DNA from: Deinococcus hopiensis KR-140
GTDB lineage: Bacteria > Deinococcota > Deinococci > Deinococcales > Deinococcaceae
Direction: 5' to 3'
Length of the DNA stretch: 64,000 bases
Assembly: GCF_900176165.1 (NCBI RefSeq)
Contig: NZ_FWWU01000006.1
Coordinates: 372,001 to 436,000, forward strand
Shown: piece by piece, positions 39,071 through 48,237 of the stretch
How the letters are laid out: every line of letters begins with the position of its first letter
Numbering within the stretch: the first letter of the stretch is position 1
Made by a program: the position numbers and the translations under genes
Notes under the pieces: generated by a model
Databases searched by the model: none
The model's input: the letters and a program-made list of their open reading frames with translations, nothing else
What the model was told of the DNA's origin: nothing

Positions 39071-39758
39071 ATTCTCCCACGCTCAGGAAGAGAGTGGGTC
39101 CTGCACGCGTTGTAACTACTTAGTACGAGAATAACCCTCGTCCCTAACCACTCGCTATGACATTTAATCTAGCGTCTATAATCTACCAAGCAACGTAAAA
39201 CTGGGATCATTGATGGCTGATTAAGTACCCCAGTCAAACAAGAAGGACTACTGCTTCTTCATGCTTTTGGAGGCTTTATATTTAGGAAAGAAACGAGTAT
39301 TTATTATCACAGATGCCAATCCCTTGGCTGGCGTGTTAATATTAAAGGCAGTTGTAGCGTAAAATGCGAAGCTTATGGTTGTAGATCATTGATAAGGTGC
39401 TTCACGCCCTTGTAGACAATTTATCTATTGCAAGATACAGAGCAGTTGATCGGCGAGAGAGAGCGTTGAGCCGACGAGTTTGTGGCTGTTCGCCATGGGG
39501 AAGGCCGTAGCGCCGGGTGGTCACTGCAATTTTTCTTTGTCTCTGCACGGCTGTAAGATTGTAGCTACTTACCACGAGGGTGACCTTCATGGTAAGTAGC
39601 TACATAATTAACCTCGGTAAAAAATTTGCTAACAGCGTATTTAGTACTACAGTTGCAGTTGGCGATTCCGTCTCTAAAACACGGGAATTCTCGGGAGGTG
39701 ACTGGTGACAGAAAGCCCTTGAACAGCAGGTTCCTGGAGCGACTGCAACTGTGGTAAG
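39071..39758. other. AT-rich island without a gene
   Basis: Base composition falls sharply below the surroundings, especially at 39110-39420. Only short frames are seen; a minus-strand piece MANSHKLVGSTLSLADQLLC (near 39430-39500) could be a relic. It contains the perfect 14-bp palindrome at 39561-39603. It looks like acquired DNA bordering the IS at 39759. Confidence 0.5.
39561..39603. promoter_or_regulatory. Perfect 14-bp inverted repeat, possible operator
   Basis: GTAGCTACTTACCA and TGGTAAGTAGCTAC flank a 15-bp spacer containing GAGGGTGACC. The arms are AT-rich and there is no T-tract, so a dimeric regulator site or a recombination site is likelier than a terminator. Confidence 0.5.
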
Positions 39759-40584
<826 letters not shown>

Positions 40585-40586
40585 TG

Positions 40587-40628
40587 TACTGTGTTCTTTG
40601 CCAGCACTTTCAGACCCAACGGACTACC
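40587..40628. repeat. 42-bp block shared with the MITE-like element
   Basis: CTGTGTTCTTTGCCAGCACT and TTCAGACCCAACGGACTACC match 20261-20302 with only a few differences. It directly follows the IS5-like element and looks like one end of another, mostly lost, mobile element. Confidence 0.5.
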
Positions 40629-40812
40629 ACGACTCGCCACAAGGGTCACCCTCACGGTGTGTAATGACCATGCGTTTATCCTCGCAAGACCCGGTATTCG
40701 CCTTTGCCCGGTACGGCCGCCGGGCGCTTGATGTCGTCGCCCGTCACTATGACGAGGCGCACCGCTGTGACATCAAGGAGTCCACGCTTCCTGGTCACGC
40801 GCGGCGGCAAGG

Positions 40813-41487
40813 TCAGCCCGGCACCTTCAGGCCGTACCCCACGCCGCGCACCGTTCGGAGCAGGCTATACCCGCCCACACTCCGCAACTTGTTCCGTAAG
40901 TTCCCCATATGCACGTCCACCACGTTCGAGTGGCGGGAAAGCTGCCCGTTCCAGAGCTTCTGATCGATCTCCTGCCGGGAGTACACCCGGCCAGGTTGCC
41001 GGGCCAGCAGCAGCAGCAACTCGTACTCTTTCGGAGAAAGTTCAATCGGGCGACCGTCGTACGTTACTTGCCGCTTCAGCGTATGAATCTCCAGGGTGCC
41101 GTAAGACAACATCTCCGCACCCCCTTGGTACTGACGGAGCTGCACCTTGACGCGGGCGACGAGTTCTTCCGGGTGAAAGGGCTTGGTGAGGTAGTCGTTG
41201 GCGCCCGCTTCCAGAAGGCCGACTTTCCGGTCTACGGCGTCCACCGCCGTCAGGATGATGATGGGGAAGGTGCTGGTTTTGCGCAGGCGGCGAGCGACTT
41301 CCGCGCCGTCAAAATCAGGGAGGCCGAGGTCGAGAATGACGAGTTGTGGAGGTTGCTCCCGGGCATAGATCAGGCCGGTGAGGCCGTCGGGTGCGGTCAC
41401 GACGTTGCAGCCCGCTTGGTTCAATTCGTATTGAACCACATTCGCGATGTCGGCGTTGTCTTCGATCAGTAGGATATGCGGCGGCAT
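40813..41487 (-). CDS. OmpR-family response regulator
   Basis: 224 aa. Receiver domain 1-120: acidic pocket LLIEDNAD, phosphoacceptor Asp in LVILDLGLPDFDG, Thr in IIILTAVD, Lys in DYLTKPFHPEE. C-terminal OmpR winged helix: RQVTYDGRPIELSPKEYELL, SRQEIDQKLWNG, NVVDVHMGNLRNKLR, RTVRGVGYGLK. GAGGAG is suitably spaced before ATG 41487. No histidine kinase lies beside it; the nearest sensors are GGDEF proteins, so it is an orphan regulator. Confidence 0.95.
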   Translation of the reverse strand: MPPHILLIEDNADIANVVQYELNQAGCNVVTAPDGLTGLIYAREQPPQLVILDLGLPDFDGAEVARRLRKTSTFPIIILTAVDAVDRKVGLLEAGANDYLTKPFHPEELVARVKVQLRQYQGGAEMLSYGTLEIHTLKRQVTYDGRPIELSPKEYELLLLLARQPGRVYSRQEIDQKLWNGQLSRHSNVVDVHMGNLRNKLRSVGGYSLLRTVRGVGYGLKVPG

Positions 41488-42031
41488 AGTGGGCTCCTCG
41501 CGCGGTGAAGCGTTCTGTCCAGGGTAAGGACCACTCTCTCTGGACGGTGCCGCGCGCCTTAAAACTTCCTTTGTTTAGGGTGGGCAGACTGTGGATCCGG
41601 AGCAGCGACAGCCTGACAAGCAGCGCGTTTGGCGTCGTGGCGACCCGCCGACAGGAGCGGGCACTGCATTCCGGCGCCTCGGCGCCTTTTCCCCGGTAGG
41701 GGTCAAACCCGAGGATGGCCCCGCAGAGTCAGGCGCCGGGCCAGCAGCGAGCAGCATGCGAAATCAACCTTGGCCTGGCGCCTCACCACGCCCGGACCTG
41801 GGGCGCCTTCCCGCCCGGCCGCCCGCGATCAGGGCCGTCACCACCCCCGTGAACAGGCCTGCTCCCCAGAAACGGCGCGGTCCAGGCGAGGAGCGCTAGG
41901 CCCGTCATCCGGGCGCCGGGCAGCCAGGTCCCTGCCCAGGCATACCGCCGGGCCTGCTTCCTCTTCCTTCCCCGCGCGCCCGCGGCGAGGCCCTCGGGGA
42001 GCGTGAAGTTACGCGCCTCCGGTCCGGAGCC
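41488..42031. other. Intergenic region with a possible membrane-gene remnant
   Basis: Minus-strand pieces GARMTGLALLAWTAPF and, one frame over, GAGLFTGVVTALIAGGRAGR (41800-41920) look like a hydrophobic segment of a lost membrane protein. The remainder shows no gene. Confidence 0.35.
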
Positions 42032-45000
42032 TCACATGGGCAGGGGGCGTCCGTGAAGCAGGAGCGGCAGCGCATCTGCGGCGGGGAGCGGAACTCCAAA
42101 GTAATACCCCTGCGCGTAATGACAGCCCGCGTCCTGAAGCCAGGCCCACTGCTCGGCGTGCTCTACGCCTTCCGCGACCACCTTCATGTTGAGGTTCCTC
42201 GCCATGGCGAGGATGGTCCGCACCAACTCCGCGGCCTCATCACTGTTGAACAGGCGCTGAATAAAGGAGCGGTCGATCTTGAGTGCCGAAGCGGCGAACT
42301 GCTGCAAGTAACCCAAAGAGGAGTAGCCCGTGCCGAAGTCGTCGATGTGCAGTTGCAGGCCAAGTTGACGCAGGCCGTCGATGTTCCGCTGCACGGCGGG
42401 GCTGCGGTGCATCAACAGGCTTTCGGTAATCTCCAGGCGAAGCCGGACGGGGTCAAACCCTGTTTCCTCGAGAATGCACTGCACTGCGGGCGCGAAATCC
42501 GCCCTTGAGAACTGCACCGTGCTCGCATTCACGCTCAGAATGCAGGTGTCGGCGAGCGGCGTGCGTGTGGACCACGTCCGCAGCTGCTGGGCGGCCTCCT
42601 TCAAAACAAACTGGTCAATCTCAGCGATCAGTCCGGCGTCCTCCGCGACGGGGATAAATTCCGCAGGGCTGACGAAGCCCCGCGCCGGATGCTTCCAGCG
42701 GGCCAGCGCTTCAAATCCGATCAGTCCCCCCGTTGCCACATGCACGATGGGCTGGTAGTGCACGGAAAGCGCTCCCTGGCTCAACGCCTGCCTTAACTCC
42801 GTTTCCAGTTGCGTTCGCCGAAGGACTTTTTCGTGCATGGACGGCTCGAACACGACCGCCCTGCCCGGGCCGCTGGCCTTGGCGTGGTACATCGCGATGT
42901 CCGCGTCGCGCATGACGTCCTCATACTGCCGGTACTGGCCGCGGTTGGCCACCACACCGATGCTGGCCGTCACAGAAAACAAGTGGCCACCGACGTCAAA
43001 GGGGTCAAAGAGCGCCTGCTGAATACGGTGCGCGACCCGCATAGCGTTCTGGGGATCATGAATGTCGTCGAGCAGGACGGCGAATTCGTCGCCTCCAAAG
43101 CGGGCGACGGTGTCCTGTGCCCGGACGCTGCCAGCCAGTCGGTGAGCGAACTCCACCAGGAACTGGTCGCCCACATGATGGCCGAGGGTGTCGTTGACGG
43201 CCTTGAACCGGTCGCAGTCGAGAAACAGGACCGAGAACCCCTGACCGGGGTGACGCGCCGCGCGGGCGACGACGCGCTGAAGCTGCTCGTGGAACAGGCC
43301 CTTGTTTGCCAGTCCGGTCAGGACGTCGTGAATGGCCGCGTGCTGAAGCTGTTCGTTCAGACGCTGTAACTCGAGCGTTCGGTCTGCCACGCGCTGCTCC
43401 AGGTTGTCGTGGGCCACTTGCAGTGCCCGCATCTGTTCCAACTGCCGGATGGACTGACTGATGGTGTGCTGCGGTGTCTGCTCATCAAAATAAATGTCGA
43501 TCGGCTGATCGGCAAGCAGGTAACCGTACTGCTCCCGCTGAAAAAACAGGGGCGTCACCATCAGGTGACCGCGGGTGAGTTCCGCGCGCATACCGTCAGG
43601 CAAGAGTTGGGCCGTGGGGAAAGGTGCGCCGTCTACGGGACAGGCAACGCCTTCCGCAAACACCACACGGCTGCCAGAAGTGGGGGAGGACGCAAAGGAG
43701 GTATACATCACCAGGATGACCCGCTCAAGACCCAGATTCTTGAGGTACTTGCGGGCAGCGTCAAGCATGGCCTCGTACGTCACGGCAGAAGTCATGTTGG
43801 ACAGCAAGACGGCATTGCTGGTCTCCGTGAGGCGCTGGTGGACGTGGGCCATCTGCAGGGCGTCATACAGCAGGGTCTGGGCCTCAGAATGTAGAGCCTC
43901 AAACTCCGCCCGCAAGGCGGAAGTCAGGGTAGGACGTACCCTCCGGCGAAAGTCCGTCAACAGGGCGCGCCACACCACAAAGTGGTGGTCCTGGTGCAAA
44001 TTCTTGAGTAAGGTGGCCTTCCAGTAGGTCAGGAACTGTTGGTGCTGTTCCGGTCGAGCCGCGGCGCAACAGTAGCGCTTAAAGATCTCTTCGTGAATGC
44101 CCGAGTACGCCGCGTCTTGGTGACGGAAGGGAGAGGGAAACGGCGCTGCCTCCTTTGCGCCGCAGGACTCACGGACAACCAGTTGGGAGGGAATGCGCAG
44201 ATCTGACGGAGTGCCTTCGGCAAACAGCTTTTCGGCACTCAAACGGGCTTGATCTGCAAAAGGCTGGCGGACCGTGGTGAGGGGAGGAATGGCGTTCCAG
44301 TAGTTTTCATCGTCATCAAAACCGACGACCGCGACGTCGTCGGGAACCCGCCGTCCGTGCTCACGCAGCGCCGTGATGACGCCATCGGCCATTTCGTCGT
44401 TGGCGGCGACCACGACGTCAAAGTCGCGGGTCGTGGTGAGCAGCCTCGTCATTTCCGCATGGGCCACACCCAGGCGGAAATCCCCATTCAAGATCCAGTC
44501 CTCACGCACCGTGAGCCCGTATGCGCTCATCTTTTCCCGAAACACCTGCTCGCGGACGTTCGAGTCCTCGTTGCCCAGTCGTCCGCGTACAAAGACGAAG
44601 CGTTTGAGCCCCCGCGTGACGATGAGGTGGTCCATCAAGGCCTCCATGCCGGGACGGTTATCGATGGTGACCGACGGGATCCCTTCGATCTTCCGGCCGA
44701 TGGAGATGGTCGGGAGAGACCCAAAGCGAGAAGCGAACGCCATGAGCTCCTCATCACTGGTGTTTCTCGCGAGGTTGGCCGTCATCAGGATGACTCCCGA
44801 ATGCTGCTGCGGCCGAATCAGGTTGTAGACCTCGTTGGCCACACGCATGCTGTGACCCTCAGGAACAAGTTCCCGGCCGACGTAGACGGTGGAGGAGATC
44901 CCCCGCGCGTCGAGGACCTGCCGAATTCCCGTCAGGAGGTGCGCTTGGTAGTTGTGAATGTAATCCGCAACGATGGCAATGTTTTGCAGCGGAAGGGGAG

Positions 45001-45049
45001 ACGCCGCTTGATGTTGCGTCTCCCGCCGCTCTCGCGTGTCACCCGTCAT
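42032..45049 (-). CDS. LacI-type ligand-binding domain fused to GGDEF-EAL
   Basis: 1005 aa. Residues 22-300 form a periplasmic-binding-protein fold of the LacI/GalR type (NIAIVADYIHNYQAHLLTGI, DFDVVVAANDEMADGVITAL, DDVAVVGFDDDENYWNAIPP), but there is no DNA-binding helix-turn-helix and no signal peptide. About 300-560 is a helical linker region. GGDEF (580-735) has RFGGDEF with an RAQD I-site; EAL (750-990) has FEALARW, NASTVQF, LEITESLL, IDDFGTGYSSL, ALKIDRSF, AEGVEH and AQGYYFG. Both enzyme domains look active. The design implies cytosolic small-molecule control of c-di-GMP turnover. Start ATG 45049 with AGAGG upstream. Confidence 0.92.
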   Translation of the reverse strand: MTGDTRERRETQHQAASPLPLQNIAIVADYIHNYQAHLLTGIRQVLDARGISSTVYVGRELVPEGHSMRVANEVYNLIRPQQHSGVILMTANLARNTSDEELMAFASRFGSLPTISIGRKIEGIPSVTIDNRPGMEALMDHLIVTRGLKRFVFVRGRLGNEDSNVREQVFREKMSAYGLTVREDWILNGDFRLGVAHAEMTRLLTTTRDFDVVVAANDEMADGVITALREHGRRVPDDVAVVGFDDDENYWNAIPPLTTVRQPFADQARLSAEKLFAEGTPSDLRIPSQLVVRESCGAKEAAPFPSPFRHQDAAYSGIHEEIFKRYCCAAARPEQHQQFLTYWKATLLKNLHQDHHFVVWRALLTDFRRRVRPTLTSALRAEFEALHSEAQTLLYDALQMAHVHQRLTETSNAVLLSNMTSAVTYEAMLDAARKYLKNLGLERVILVMYTSFASSPTSGSRVVFAEGVACPVDGAPFPTAQLLPDGMRAELTRGHLMVTPLFFQREQYGYLLADQPIDIYFDEQTPQHTISQSIRQLEQMRALQVAHDNLEQRVADRTLELQRLNEQLQHAAIHDVLTGLANKGLFHEQLQRVVARAARHPGQGFSVLFLDCDRFKAVNDTLGHHVGDQFLVEFAHRLAGSVRAQDTVARFGGDEFAVLLDDIHDPQNAMRVAHRIQQALFDPFDVGGHLFSVTASIGVVANRGQYRQYEDVMRDADIAMYHAKASGPGRAVVFEPSMHEKVLRRTQLETELRQALSQGALSVHYQPIVHVATGGLIGFEALARWKHPARGFVSPAEFIPVAEDAGLIAEIDQFVLKEAAQQLRTWSTRTPLADTCILSVNASTVQFSRADFAPAVQCILEETGFDPVRLRLEITESLLMHRSPAVQRNIDGLRQLGLQLHIDDFGTGYSSLGYLQQFAASALKIDRSFIQRLFNSDEAAELVRTILAMARNLNMKVVAEGVEHAEQWAWLQDAGCHYAQGYYFGVPLPAADALPLLLHGRPLPM

Positions 45050-45098
45050 GCCAGTAACCTCTGAGATCCGGGCGTTATGGACTCAGGCATGCCTGACG

Positions 45099-46233
45099 CT
45101 ACCGTGAAGGCTCTTTCTTAATTCTCACCGTTGGGCCCCGCGCTCGCGCTCTGGATCCCCGGGGCGGTGGCCCGAAGGGTGAAGTCGGGCCGCCGGCCGG
45201 AACAGTCCCGGTGAAGATCAACCGCGCGCTCCTGAACGCGGCGGCGATTGCCCAGAGGACTCCATGTTCGTCTCGCCGTTTGAAGCGGCGCAAAGGGTCA
45301 GGCAAACGCCACAGGCTTGACCCGACAGGCGCAGACGTCGCGCGCACTTCTTTGTCGGCGGTGCCATGGTGCGGCTCGGTGGGCCGACCGTTGAGCTCCT
45401 CCAGGAAAGCGTTTGGGCTCATGGCCCGCAGGTAACGCCGGTTCAGGGGGTCGAGCGCCCCTGTGCGCGTGCCCGGCAGCCGGTTCCAGTCGGTCGCCAG
45501 CACGTCGTAACCCGCCACCACCCCGGCGCACAGGCAGCCTGCCCTCAGGTCCCGGTCCACCAGCATGGCCCGCAGGCCCAGTTGCCCGCCCATGCTGTGA
45601 CCCCAAACGCCCATCCGCTTGCGATTCACCCGGCGGTCTTTTTTCAGGCTGGCCGCCGCGTTCAGCATGTCTACGGTGTAGCCGGGGTCGTTGTAGCCCC
45701 CGCGCGCCACGCCCTCGGAAGCGCCGTGCCCCCGGTAGTCGCTTTTCAGGGTCACCAACCCCGCCCGCGCAAAGGCGTCCTGATAGGCGACCTACCGCTC
45801 GGTGGTGCGGTACTCACCCGGGGGGATATAGCCGTGGTTGAACATGCTGCCGGGCCAGCCTCCTGGCGGGGGCGTGCCCTTCGGTACGGTCAGCAGGGCA
45901 CGGATGCTCAGCCCATCAGACCTGTAGCTCACCACCTGCCGCGAGTCGTTCACGCCGGGCGCGAGGTTCTGAAGCACGGTCAGCGTACGCCCGGGGTACT
46001 TCCTGGCGCGCAGGGCCAGAAGGCTGACCGGTCGGTTCCCGCGCCGCGAGTTGCCGCAGCGCCGCACCGGTGAACTCGGACACGGGGATGCCGGGCGGTT
46101 TTCTGTCCGGCGGCGTGTTGTCCCGGTCGGGCCCGGACCGCAGCAGCGCGAAAGGAAGGTTTTCCGACCCGATCACTGCCACGGATCCAGCCCCCGCCGC
46201 CAGCAGCAAGGCCAGTCAGGCGGGCCGTCTCAT
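45099..46233 (-). pseudogene. Secreted alpha/beta hydrolase (prolyl-oligopeptidase type), dead
   Basis: From ATG 46233 the signal peptide reads MRRPA, then TGA where Trp is expected, then LALLLAAGAGSVAVIGSENL. After FTGAALRQLAAREPTGQ a frameshift near 46020 leads to SLLALRARKYPGRTLTVLQN and FNHGYIPPGEYRTTER. Next come TAG in place of Tyr and VAYQDAFARAG, SDYRGHGASEG and the nucleophile elbow GVWGHSMGGQLG. The C-terminus is lost in a further frameshift near 45345. Two nonsense codons and at least two frameshifts. The family is the dienelactone/acyl-peptide hydrolase group. Confidence 0.8.
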
Positions 46234-46518
46234 TGCCGCGGCCCGGTTCCACCCCGCTCCTCGAAGAGGGTGGGCGGGAGGCGAGGTCAGGGAGGGCCGG
46301 GCGCTTCATGCCCCAGGGGAGGGAGGTTTGGCCCGGAGAACAGAAGGCTCGCCCACGGTGGGAGGCGGACAGGACGTGTGGGCAGTCTGGACGCCCACCG
46401 GAGGTCCCTCCCTTCCGGTGTGGGGATCAAGGGGGACGGGCACCGTTGGTGTTTCCGGCCGTTGTCGGCAGGGCCCGCTGCACCGTGCGGAACTCGGCAC
46501 ACGCGCGGCGGGACGGGC
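46234..46518. other. Gap between permease and dead hydrolase
   Basis: No coherent frame or hairpin of note. It could hold the former hydrolase promoter. Confidence 0.35.
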
Positions 46519-47184
46519 TTACGTGCTGATCTGGTATGGACGGTTCAGCCGCCGTTCCAGAACGCGAAAGGCCCGCGCGGCGAGGGTGGAGAGCAGGAAA
46601 TAGATGAGGCCCACGGCAAAATACATGGCGACAGGCTGATACGTGATGGACACGATGCCGCGGGTGGTGAGCAGCAGTTCGGTCACGGTGATGACGCTGG
46701 CAAGGCTGGAATCCTTGAGGAGGCCGATGAACTGGTTTCCCAGCGACGGCACGCCCACCCGGGCCGCCTGCGGAATCATGATGAGCCGCAGCACCTGGGC
46801 GGGACGCAGGCCGAGCGCCCGCCCGGCCTCCACCTGACCGTGCCCCACGGCGTTGAGGCTGCCCCGGATGATCTCCGCGGCGTAGGCTCCCGTAAAGAGG
46901 CTCAGCCCCAGGACAGCCGTATGAAAGGCGGGTAGGGTGATCTTCGTGATCTGAGGCAACGCGAAATACAAGAAAAACAGCTGCACCAGCAGCGGCGTGC
47001 CCCGGAAGGTCTCGATGTAGACCCCGGCCAGCAGGCGCAGCGGCCAGGGGCGAGACAGCCGTCCCATTGCGGCGATCATGCCTAGAACAAGCCCGAAGAC
47101 GCTGGCCAGCACCGTCAGCGACAGCGTGATGAGCGTTCCCCGCCACAGGGCGAGCAGCACGTCGGGCGTGAAGGTGCCGAGCAT
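46519..47184 (-). CDS. Amino-acid ABC transporter permease (HisM family)
   Basis: 221 aa, inner membrane. About five hydrophobic helices; the polar amino-acid permease signature is clear (TLSLTVLASVFGLVLGMIAA, VYIETFRGTPLLVQLFFLYF) and the cytoplasmic EAA loop is QVEAGRALGLRPAQVLRLIM with IPQA following. The start is ATG 47184, 7 nt after the binding-protein stop, so the two form an operon. No ATP-binding subunit is seen in the window next to it, so it must borrow one encoded elsewhere. Confidence 0.93.
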   Translation of the reverse strand: MLGTFTPDVLLALWRGTLITLSLTVLASVFGLVLGMIAAMGRLSRPWPLRLLAGVYIETFRGTPLLVQLFFLYFALPQITKITLPAFHTAVLGLSLFTGAYAAEIIRGSLNAVGHGQVEAGRALGLRPAQVLRLIMIPQAARVGVPSLGNQFIGLLKDSSLASVITVTELLLTTRGIVSITYQPVAMYFAVGLIYFLLSTLAARAFRVLERRLNRPYQIST

Positions 47185-47191
47185 GTGCTGG

Positions 47192-47977
47192 TTAGCGGTT
47201 GTTCGGCACAGTCAGGTCTGAACCGATGTACTTGACGCTCAGCCGCCGCAGGGTCCCGTCCGCGCGCATGGCATTGAGGGCCTTTTCGACCGCGGCCTTG
47301 AGCTGGGGCTGGTTCTTCCCAAGGGTGATGTAGGGGTTGTCCTGCTGCAGCACGGGGCCCGCCGCGCGCAGGGCCTGCCCGTTTTTGATGGCCACGTTGC
47401 CGACCGAGCGCGTGGTGATCATCCCCGAGGCGCGGTTGGCCCCCAGCGCCAGGAAAATCTCCTGCTCGCCGCTGAACGTCACGATCTTGGGATACTTGCG
47501 TTCACGCAGGAACTTCTCGAAGACCGTTCCGAGCGCCACCGCCACGGGTTGCCCGCCGAGGCCCTCCAGCGAGTTGGCCTTCGACCCCTTGGGCACAAAC
47601 AGCTGGAAACCGTCGTAGTAGTAGGGTTTGGAGAGGAAATCCACCGCGCGGGCGCGTTCGGGCGTCTTGCTCTGCGAGGCGACGGCCAGATCGAAGTTGC
47701 CCGCCTGCACGCCCGCGACGATGGACGAGAAATCGGCCTTGATCAGGTGGGCTTTGACGCCGAGCCGCCGCGCGATTTCGCGGGCGACGTCCGCGTCAAA
47801 CCCAGTCAGGTCACCGCCGGGCGTGGGCTGCGAGAAGGGAGGGTACTCGCCGCTCATCACAACGCGCAGTTCTCCACGCTTTTTCACGTCGGCGAGTTCA
47901 GCGTGCGTGACGCTCACCAGGAGCAGGGCAAGGGTGCTGAGGACGATACGGAACCGAAGGGGATGGTGCTCGTGCAT
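47192..47977 (-). CDS. Amino-acid ABC transporter substrate-binding protein
   Basis: 261 aa. Signal peptide MHEHHPLRFRIVLSTLALLL VSVTHA, then the mature SBP_bac_3 fold: GELRVVMSGEYPPFS, LTGFDADVAREIARRLGVKA, NFDLAVASQSKTPERARAVD, PYYYDGFQLFV, VALGTVFEKFLRER. The family binds polar or charged amino acids; the exact ligand is not evident. ATG 47977 (GAGG upstream) is chosen because it starts directly at the signal peptide. First gene of the operon, divergent from cyanophycin synthetase. Confidence 0.93.
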   Translation of the reverse strand: MHEHHPLRFRIVLSTLALLLVSVTHAELADVKKRGELRVVMSGEYPPFSQPTPGGDLTGFDADVAREIARRLGVKAHLIKADFSSIVAGVQAGNFDLAVASQSKTPERARAVDFLSKPYYYDGFQLFVPKGSKANSLEGLGGQPVAVALGTVFEKFLRERKYPKIVTFSGEQEIFLALGANRASGMITTRSVGNVAIKNGQALRAAGPVLQQDNPYITLGKNQPQLKAAVEKALNAMRADGTLRRLSVKYIGSDLTVPNNR

Positions 47978-48237
47978 GATGGCCTCTCGTGGCGGCGCGC
48001 CGCTGGCCGTGGTGGTCAGGGTGCCGCTTGTGAATGGCCGGAACGTAGCACGCCCCACTTCACATCTGCCCTGAACGTTTCCAGAAATTCTGGCTTCGCT
48101 TACACTGCCGGCCTGTTCAGCCCCCGCGGCGCCCCAAGTCCTTAACGCTGCTCAATGGGCCCGGGCTGTATCCCGCGCCGCGCCTCTTCTATCTTGTGGC
48201 CAGTGATGCCGCGTTTACAGACAAGGACCTGCCGCCC

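Noticed and set aside
42032..45049. Calling the 1005-aa protein a LacI transcription factor
   Set aside because: Only the ligand-binding domain is present; there is no helix-turn-helix, and the output domains are GGDEF and EAL.
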